Assembly (NCBI GenBank): GCA_946495675.1
Contig: CAMMDQ010000004.1
Span: 1 to 49,859, forward strand
Reading direction: 5' to 3'
Origin: an uncultured Bacillota bacterium
Lineage (GTDB): Bacteria; Bacillota; Clostridia; Christensenellales; UBA1242
Length of the DNA stretch: 49,859 bases
A program made the translations under genes and the position numbers. The stretch's first letter is position 1. Every line of letters begins with the position of its first letter. The notes under the pieces are model-generated. The model made no database searches and was not told the origin of the DNA. It worked only from the letters and a program-made list of their open reading frames with translations. This document shows positions 44,199-49,859 of the stretch, piece after piece.

Positions 44199-44202
44199 AA
44201 TA

Positions 44203-44234
44203 AAAAATGCCGCATCACTACGCAGCATTTTAAA
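44203..44234. terminator. Bidirectional terminator between the MinE-like gene and the surface protein gene
   Basis: AAAATGC and GCATTTT arms with an inner GC pair and one mismatch enclose a short loop. A TTTTTTATTTT run lies on the minus side, so it serves mainly the gene at 44246-46456. Confidence 0.7.
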
Positions 44235-44245
44235 TTTATTGATTT

Positions 44246-46456
44246 TTACAAAGGAAGTTGATTGAAAATTTCTTCACCTTTTTCTTTAAGGGGAGTTGTT
44301 TGATCAGAAGAAATCTCAATACCCATAAAGGAAATCAAAGTTTTTTCTTCATTTTTTTCTAGCAAAATTGACAGGTCGCCTTGAGTAAAGGCAATTCTGG
44401 CAACTTTGATTGATTTGTCAGCATTAAATTCAAAGTATAGTTGAGCATTAAGGCCAAAGAGTTCCATGTTTTGCTCTAAAACAGGTTTGTTGTTTGCCTC
44501 TATAACAATTGCAAAAACGGCAAGCCCAAGACCGATAATAAATCCATTGTCAGCGTCGGTTGTGTCAATTTCAAACAAAGCGGAGCTGTCTTGCGAAGAG
44601 TGCAACTCAACTTTAACAGAGAGTTTGGAATCGACAAAATCAGTCATAAAAAGGTTGATTCCATCTTCTGTTTCACTTAATTTCATCAAATAATTATTCG
44701 CAAATTCTAAATCAAGTGAGTTGCTTTTTGCTGTGATGTCTGTTATCAAACTTTCGTTTACATCGGCATGCAGTTGAGAGAGCAACAAGTATAGCAAATT
44801 GTTTGAAGATAAATTTATGCCAAAGTATTCTGATAAGAAGATTTGCAAACTTTCAATAACTTTTTGTGCACTTCCATCAGAGGTGTCAAGCAAGAATTTG
44901 GCAGTGTCAAGTTGCACGAAAATTTTGCTGTCATATAGTGCAACTTTGATTAGCCCTTCATTTAAGCTGATATAAATTTCTGGAGCAGGGGTGTTGATGA
45001 TTTTGATTTGGCCTTGCAATGATGCCGTGCCCACAGTTAAATTGAAGGAACCTTCAACAGCGTTAGAAGAAAACAAGGTGGAAAAACTTTCAATATATGG
45101 TATCAACTGTGATAACTCTGAATACTGATATTTTTCTTCATCAAATTCAGGCATTACTGCGTTTTCTTTAAAGCCCAAATCTGCACTTGCAAAATCACTT
45201 GTGAAAGATATTGAACTTAACATTTCATCGTTTGATTCAACAACAAATTCGCCAATATTTTTGAGCATTAAGACATATGAGTTGTCAGTTTTGTATAATT
45301 TTTCAATAATAGACAAGTCCAAATCGGACAGGCTAAAGCTTGGCAAGTTACCCAGTATATCCTCTAGGTTTTCAAAATTCATGCTCAAAATGTCGGTTAC
45401 AAATGATGGCAATTCTATGTTAAAGTTGTTTTGAAGCATCTCAAGCAAATCTGGCAAGTTTGTAAGATCAAATTGCAAGTAAATATTGAAAATATTGAAA
45501 TAAATTTTATTGTCTTTTAGCGTCAAATTCAAAAAGTCTGCGACATTTACTGAAACAGCCTTCTGATTTTTGTCGATGTAAAGTGAAAGGCTTTGCTCTT
45601 TCAAAGATAAGTCTGGGCTTGTTACAGAAAATGCTCCGTCCAAGGCAATAACATCATTTTTGTTGTTGTAATTTAAAAATTTGTTGGCCAAGTCTAGCAT
45701 AGCAGTCAAGTCTTTATAGCCTTCCGGGTCTATTGTTACCTGCATGTTATCGGCCTTGTTAAAATTCCCGTGGATCTCGATTTGGTAATTCTCTACAGAA
45801 AGGGTAGGAATTTGCAAAGATTTTAAATTATAGTTATGGTCAGTTTCAATAGTGATGTTTCCAATCTCTGGCAACTCTATTTCAATCATTCTGCTTTCAT
45901 CCAAAACTGTTTCTTTTAAATTTGAGAGTAATGGTAAAATCTGATTAAGATCTAGTGAGCCTAAATCAAAGTCTAAAATCGGCAGTTCTAAGCCGAAGTT
46001 TTGCAATAATTGTGAAAGAGAGTTTATAAAATTGTTAGTGCTTATATAGAATTTGTTGTTAAAAGCATCAATGTAAAGATTTTGGCCAAGATAGGTCAGC
46101 CCTAAAGACAGATTTTGATCATTAGATGAGATTTTGATATCACTTGCAAGAGCGAGATTTTCAAGACCTTTTGAAAAATCTAATTGAGCATCTGCGCTTA
46201 CAACAATTTGTGAAGACAAGCTTTCTTCTTGCTCGTTTACAGTTGAAATTGTTGCCTGCAAATCAAAATCTAAAGCAGAATTTTGCATAATGTTCATCAC
46301 GATGTTTGAAATTTGCTCTGGCATTTGAGCTGTGCTTTCAGCAGGTGAAGAGCTTGAATTGCCATTCCAAGAAATCAAAATTACACCATAAGCTGAAGCT
46401 ATGGATATAATCAAATACATGAGTGTGTAAGATATGTATCTTAAGATCCTTTTCAT
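44246..46456 (-). CDS. Membrane-anchored protein with three repeated beta-rich modules
   Basis: This 736-residue protein has one N-terminal membrane segment (about 7-30), so nearly all of it lies outside the cell. It contains three related modules, each an amphipathic beta stretch followed by a helix and a short LP or LSS end (QNFGLELP near 150, QNNFNIELP near 350, SEYFGINLSS near 560). The pattern of long alternating strands recalls lipid- or lipoprotein-binding LolA/LppX-like folds, but this is only a resemblance. It follows the gene at 46467-47651 by 10 bases with an AGGAG site, so both form an operon. Confidence 0.75.
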   Translation of the reverse strand: MKRILRYISYTLMYLIISIASAYGVILISWNGNSSSSPAESTAQMPEQISNIVMNIMQNSALDFDLQATISTVNEQEESLSSQIVVSADAQLDFSKGLENLALASDIKISSNDQNLSLGLTYLGQNLYIDAFNNKFYISTNNFINSLSQLLQNFGLELPILDFDLGSLDLNQILPLLSNLKETVLDESRMIEIELPEIGNITIETDHNYNLKSLQIPTLSVENYQIEIHGNFNKADNMQVTIDPEGYKDLTAMLDLANKFLNYNNKNDVIALDGAFSVTSPDLSLKEQSLSLYIDKNQKAVSVNVADFLNLTLKDNKIYFNIFNIYLQFDLTNLPDLLEMLQNNFNIELPSFVTDILSMNFENLEDILGNLPSFSLSDLDLSIIEKLYKTDNSYVLMLKNIGEFVVESNDEMLSSISFTSDFASADLGFKENAVMPEFDEEKYQYSELSQLIPYIESFSTLFSSNAVEGSFNLTVGTASLQGQIKIINTPAPEIYISLNEGLIKVALYDSKIFVQLDTAKFLLDTSDGSAQKVIESLQIFLSEYFGINLSSNNLLYLLLSQLHADVNESLITDITAKSNSLDLEFANNYLMKLSETEDGINLFMTDFVDSKLSVKVELHSSQDSSALFEIDTTDADNGFIIGLGLAVFAIVIEANNKPVLEQNMELFGLNAQLYFEFNADKSIKVARIAFTQGDLSILLEKNEEKTLISFMGIEISSDQTTPLKEKGEEIFNQLPL

Positions 46457-46466
46457 TTTCTGCTCC

Positions 46467-47651
46467 TTATAAAACTTCGATTAAAACATCTTGGTCAAAG
46501 TAGAAATAGTTGTCAAGTGTGCCAGTGCATGAATTTTTCATTCCAAAGGCAACGATTGAGTAAACTTCAGTAGAGCAAATTGAAACAAAATTCCAATTTT
46601 CATCTATGGTAACGACTTGTGTGATAGAGCTAAACTCTGGATAAGAGGATAGGTTGCTGGTATATTTTATCTGATTTATATAGTTTAAAACACTATAAAT
46701 TGGGTCGAGCACCATGGTAAATTGATAGTATTTGCTGCCATCTTCATTTTCAATAATTTCAACCTCTCCGTCCAAACTGTTTGAAACGGTTTGGTCAGCA
46801 ATGATGAAGTTTTGGCTGGTGTTTGGCAGTCCGCCTGTCAAATTTTTGTAATTTGTCGGAAGGTAGGTGTTTCGCTCTCCATTCCAATCGGCTGATTGGT
46901 TTGAAGTTATTTGACCTTTTATTGTGGTGACGGAAGTCTGGTTTTTGTTCATTTGAGCAATTTCAGCAATTTTCATCAAACCATTGCTTATGCTGATCGA
47001 TTGGTAGGTGTTTCCATCATATTTCTTTTCGCTGTAAATACTTTGAGTTGCAATGGTTTTTATTTGACCGTTGCCCTGTATGAGATATTGGTCTGCATTC
47101 TCAAAGTTATAGTTTGCCAGCTGATAATTTTCCGCTAAAGACAAATCTTGAGGAGTTATTCCTTTTTCGCTAGCAATGATTTCAAAGTTTGACATATCTG
47201 TTTCAGAATAGTTGTCATTTAAAATTTTTTTGAATGCAGAGTCAAGTGTTTCATTCTGTCTGCTTTCATATTCACTCAGTTGCTGCAAATAGGTGTTCCA
47301 GTCCAAACTTGAAGATAGCACATTTGTGTAGTACCAAGAGCCAAGACCAACACCTGTTACGATGGCGCATAAAGCGAAGATGCATTTGTTTAACGCTCTT
47401 CGTTTAAATGAACGTTTTTTCTTGACAGATTGTTTTGAAAGTTTTCTCGCTTTGGCATCGACGACTTTTCTCTTTTTGTAAACCCACTGTGTTGTGAGAT
47501 AAAAGAATGGAGCTTTTTTGTTTGCTTCAATTATGTTGAAATATCTATTCTTTAAAAAATTTTTGTTAAATATTGAATAGTCAACTTCCGCCATGTCAAT
47601 TTGATCGTTTGATTGCGACACAACTTCGTTGCTGTCATTTTTCTTTGTCAT
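46467..47651 (-). CDS. Single-pass membrane protein of unknown function
   Basis: This 394-residue protein has a basic cytoplasmic part of about 85 residues (KRKVVDAKARKLSKQSVKKK), a membrane segment (about 90-110) and a large outside domain of beta-rich sequence (GQITSNQSADWNGERNTYLP, YYQFTMVLDPIYSVLNYINQIKYT). I do not recognise a family. The start at 47651 is preferred, though its ribosome site is weak; an ATG at 47708 would add 19 residues. It is the first gene of a two-gene operon with the three-module protein. Confidence 0.7.
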   Translation of the reverse strand: MTKKNDSNEVVSQSNDQIDMAEVDYSIFNKNFLKNRYFNIIEANKKAPFFYLTTQWVYKKRKVVDAKARKLSKQSVKKKRSFKRRALNKCIFALCAIVTGVGLGSWYYTNVLSSSLDWNTYLQQLSEYESRQNETLDSAFKKILNDNYSETDMSNFEIIASEKGITPQDLSLAENYQLANYNFENADQYLIQGNGQIKTIATQSIYSEKKYDGNTYQSISISNGLMKIAEIAQMNKNQTSVTTIKGQITSNQSADWNGERNTYLPTNYKNLTGGLPNTSQNFIIADQTVSNSLDGEVEIIENEDGSKYYQFTMVLDPIYSVLNYINQIKYTSNLSSYPEFSSITQVVTIDENWNFVSICSTEVYSIVAFGMKNSCTGTLDNYFYFDQDVLIEVL

Positions 47652-47851
47652 TACCACCACTCTCAAAAACCTTTGGCTAAAGGTTTCTTTTTTAAGTATA
47701 TAAAACATCCTAATAGATGCATAAAGTTTGATTAAAGCATCGGTTTTACCTTTGCCGTTTATAGTATAATATATTTGATAAATACTGTCAATAATTTTTA
47801 CGCAAAAAAAGTAATTTTTTCAAATTTTATGTATAAATATGCAAAAAACAT

Positions 47852-47880
47852 TTGGTTTATGCAGAAAAATGGTGTATAAT
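47852..47880 (+). promoter_or_regulatory. Promoter of the gene at 47906
   Basis: TTGGTT (47852-47857), 17 bp and TATAAT (47875-47880), then TAAGGAG before the ATG. The remaining roughly 140 bases of this divergent gap back to 47708 hold AT-rich DNA with no gene I can support. Confidence 0.6.
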
Positions 47881-47905
47881 AAAATCACTTTCCTAAGGAG
47901 AAACC

Positions 47906-48430
47906 ATGAGCGGAACACTAGTTGAAGAGTTTGTAAAGCAATTCAAAAAAGATTATTCTCTTGAAGAGTATCAAGAAAATCAACCTCTTTCTGAAGAAGA
48001 TGGTTTGTTTATGCATTATTCACTGTTGGCTATTTTGAACAAAGAAGAAGAACAATCTGTCAAAGAGCAGTTTTTTGATACTGTGAAAGTTTTGCCTAGA
48101 TATGCCGACTATTTTTCTTTGCAACAAAAAGAAGTTTTTTCAAACAAGGTTGAACTTGCCCAGAAGATAGAAGAATTTGTTGAAACACCGCTGCAAGGGA
48201 ATAGTGGAATTGCCTATAGCGATTCAAAACTAGCTTTAAAATCTGACAATCAAATTTTTCGAGAATCAGTGATTGAAAAAACAGCTTCAACTTATGGAAT
48301 GGATGTTAAACAAATCAAACAACTTCTGGCACCAAAGCTTGAAGAATTTTTGAACAATAAATTTGACTATTACAAACAGGCACTTCTTAATGAGCATGGT
48401 CTTTACAACTATTGCGCAGCTCAAAAATAA
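47906..48430 (+). CDS. Hypothetical helical protein
   Basis: This encodes 174 mainly helical, charged residues (MSGTLVEEFVKQFKKDYSLE to LYNYCAAQK) with no membrane segment and no family I recognise. It has a well-formed promoter and TAAGGAG ribosome site, so it is probably expressed. It precedes the ribosomal protein operon but has an independent promoter. Confidence 0.65.
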   Translation: MSGTLVEEFVKQFKKDYSLEEYQENQPLSEEDGLFMHYSLLAILNKEEEQSVKEQFFDTVKVLPRYADYFSLQQKEVFSNKVELAQKIEEFVETPLQGNSGIAYSDSKLALKSDNQIFRESVIEKTASTYGMDVKQIKQLLAPKLEEFLNNKFDYYKQALLNEHGLYNYCAAQK

Positions 48431-48467
48431 GATCTGCCAAATATTTTTAAATTTCTGCAAAAAATGC

Positions 48468-48496
48468 TTGACAAGATATATAAAAATATATAAAAT
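48468..48496 (+). promoter_or_regulatory. Strong promoter of rplM-rpsI
   Basis: TTGACA (48468-48473), 17 bp and TAAAAT (48491-48496): the best -35 in the window. Transcription should start near 48503. Confidence 0.8.
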
Positions 48497-48502
48497 AAAA
48501 TC

Positions 48503-48592
48503 GTCTTAACCAAATAAGGCGTTTTTTGTCTGTATTAGCCCCACAGCCTAAAAGAGCCTGTATGAAAAGACTAAATTTTCGGAGGAAATCAA
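48503..48592 (+). promoter_or_regulatory. Putative L13 leader in the rplM 5' region
   Basis: The roughly 90-base leader contains CCTAAAAGAGCCTGTATGAA and AAAAGACTAAA before the GGAGGAAATCA ribosome site. These resemble the conserved part of the L13 leader known from Bacillota, an mRNA structure thought to let L13 regulate its own operon. Complementary TTTTGTCT and AGACTAAAA arms (one bulge) can close the structure. I judged this by eye only. Confidence 0.55.
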
Positions 48593-49036
48593 ATGAAAAC
48601 TTTTATGCTTAAACCAACGGATGTTGAAAGAAAATGGTTCGTTGTTGATGCAACAGCTATTCCGCTTGGCAGGGTGGCTTCACAAGTTGCAGACATTTTA
48701 ACAGGAAAAAACAAGCCTTCTTATACTCCACATGTTGATAATGGCGATTTCGTTATTGTTTTAAATTCTGACAAAATCGTGCTCACTGGCAAAAAAACTG
48801 TGGATAAAAAACTCAGATGGCACACTGGCTATGTTGGCGGCCTTAAAGAAATTGATTATGGCACTTTGATGGCAAAAAACAGCCCAAAAGCAGTTGAAAA
48901 AGCAGTTAAAGGAATGCTTCCAAAAACTTCTCTTGGCAGAAAGCAAATCACAAGACTTTATGTTTATAAAGACGGAGAACATAATCATCAAGCACAAAAA
49001 CCAGAAATGGTTGAGTTAAAAGGAGCTAGAAACTAA
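48593..49036 (+). CDS. rplM: 50S ribosomal protein L13
   Basis: This 147-residue L13 protein ([50 protein letters not shown]) binds 23S rRNA early in large-subunit assembly. It has a strong GGAGG site. The stop overlaps the rpsI start (TAATG). Confidence 0.97.
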   Translation: MKTFMLKPTDVERKWFVVDATAIPLGRVASQVADILTGKNKPSYTPHVDNGDFVIVLNSDKIVLTGKKTVDKKLRWHTGYVGGLKEIDYGTLMAKNSPKAVEKAVKGMLPKTSLGRKQITRLYVYKDGEHNHQAQKPEMVELKGARN

Positions 49037-49443
49037 TGGCAGAAAAGAAAGTTAAAAGCAATCAAATAATTGCTACAGGAAGAAGAAAAAAATCTATTGC
49101 AAGAGTAAGACTCTTTCCAGGAACAGGAAAATGCACTGTCAATGGAAGAGAAATGGGTGAGTATCTTCAAAGAGACACCTTGCTTTTAGTTGCTAGACAA
49201 CCATTTGAAATAACCGGTACAGGTGACAAATATGACATTATTGTTCGCGTTGTTGGCGGTGGCGTTTCTGGTCAAGCTGGTGCAATTTGCCACGGTCTTG
49301 CAAGAGCACTTGTAAAAGCAAATGAAAATTTCAAAAAAGAACTTAAAGAAGCAGGACTTTTGACAAGAGACCCAAGAATGAAAGAAAGAAAAAAATATGG
49401 TCTCAAAAAGGCAAGAAAAGCATCTCAATTCTCAAAGAGATAA
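49036..49443 (+). CDS. rpsI: 30S ribosomal protein S9
   Basis: This 135-residue S9 protein has [19 protein letters not shown] near the start and the basic tail [26 protein letters not shown]. The final Arg residue contacts tRNA in the P site. It is coupled to rplM, and a terminator follows. Confidence 0.97.
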   Translation: MAEKKVKSNQIIATGRRKKSIARVRLFPGTGKCTVNGREMGEYLQRDTLLLVARQPFEITGTGDKYDIIVRVVGGGVSGQAGAICHGLARALVKANENFKKELKEAGLLTRDPRMKERKKYGLKKARKASQFSKR

Positions 49444-49469
49444 AAAAAGCAGGTTTTACCTGCTTTTTT
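49443..49469 (+). terminator. Terminator after rpsI
   Basis: AAAAAAGCAGG and CCTGCTTTTTT form a stem with a TTTTA loop; a T run follows. Confidence 0.85.
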
Positions 49470-49564
49470 CTTTATTAAAACTAATTTACAATGATATCCG
49501 TTTGAGCTCTCAATGGTTCGTTTTTGCAATAATCAATCTTATGAAAACCATCAATTCTGATTCA

Positions 49565-49859
49565 CTAAATTTTCTCAGCATCATGATCTCTAATTTCTTC
49601 TACTATTTGATTTCTCAAAGATCTATTGTTATATAGGAATGAGTAGCCAATTTGTTGGATGTTAGGTAAAGATATTTGTTTTAAAGTTTCGTTATAGTAC
49701 AAAAAGTTGTTACCAATCTGTTGAACACTAGGTAAAGATAAATGGATTAATGATCTGTTCAAAGACAAAAAATTATTCCCAATCTGTTGAACACTAGGTA
49801 AAGATAAATCTGTTAAGGTTTTGTTCGAAAACAAAAATCCGTCACCAATTTGTTGTACA
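49565..49859 (-). CDS. Leucine-rich repeat protein, C-terminal end (partial)
   Basis: The C-terminal end of a longer protein runs off the right edge of the window. It has 22-residue repeats of the form SLPSVQQIGNNFLxxNxxLxxL, typical of BspA-like LRR_5 proteins. Many of these are surface adhesins. The 66 bp DNA period is visible at 49647, 49713, 49779 and 49845. After the last repeat it ends in a charged tail (NQIVEEIRDHDAEKI). No wall-anchoring signal follows. The start codon is outside the window. Confidence 0.8.
   Translation of the reverse strand, partial: VQQIGDGFLFSNKTLTDLSLPSVQQIGNNFLSLNRSLIHLSLPSVQQIGNNFLYYNETLKQISLPNIQQIGYSFLYNNRSLRNQIVEEIRDHDAEKI

Overview
The window is AT-rich, compact DNA from a low-GC Gram-positive-type bacterium, most likely an uncultured clostridial member of the Bacillota. 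The evidence is gene content and order: lepA-hemW, ylxM-ffh-rpsP-khpA-rimM-trmD-rbgA-yraN, RNase J followed by a TrmR-type methyltransferase, tsaE-tsaB, groES-groEL and rplM-rpsI. There is no outer-membrane gene. TAA, TAG and TGA all end genes, so the standard bacterial code applies. I see no prophage, insertion sequence, CRISPR array or complete rRNA or tRNA gene. Most of the window is core chromosome.

Layout. 1-361: about 131-133 bp tandem repeats carrying tRNA D-arm and anticodon-arm-like sequence, then a 59-residue ribbon-helix-helix gene on the minus strand. 803-10908: housekeeping for translation and protein targeting. A nucleosidase-like gene sits where rplS would be expected after trmD. 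10945-15122: a lipoprotein, an ABC ATPase-like protein lacking its catalytic residues, an intracellular subtilisin with a coupled small gene, and murG. 15402-19900: both subunits of a type IIA topoisomerase. 20229-25413: a PdaB-type deacetylase, a double OB-fold SSB-like protein, a membrane protein, groESL and a dehydrogenase. 25528-35363: membrane proteins (including two CPBP proteases), tadA, rlmH, greA, RNase J, trmR, PAP2 and tsaE-tsaB. 35437-40294: a zinc-ribbon protein with an Asp/Glu tail, a 1131-residue surface protein and a transporter split into two genes. 40363-47651: a cell-architecture-like locus with ferredoxin, a Ppx/GppA-like pseudoenzyme, an MreB-like actin, MinD and a MinE-like protein, converging on two genes for single-pass surface proteins. 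47906-49859: an unknown gene, rplM-rpsI behind an L13-leader-like region, and the end of a leucine-rich-repeat gene.

How it works together. Genes lie in short operons, often overlapping at ATGA, TGATG or TAATG, separated by clear intrinsic terminators, many of which can serve both strands. Most starts have a good AGGAG-type ribosome site. A distinct set (rsmD, lepA, tadA, the first CPBP gene, the PAP2 gene) has none: a sigma-A promoter ends 6-7 bases before the ATG, which predicts leaderless mRNAs. The least explained parts are the 40.3-47.7 kb locus, the inactive-looking ABC protein, the opening tRNA-like repeats and a three-site ATGCAT array between murG and the topoisomerase operon.
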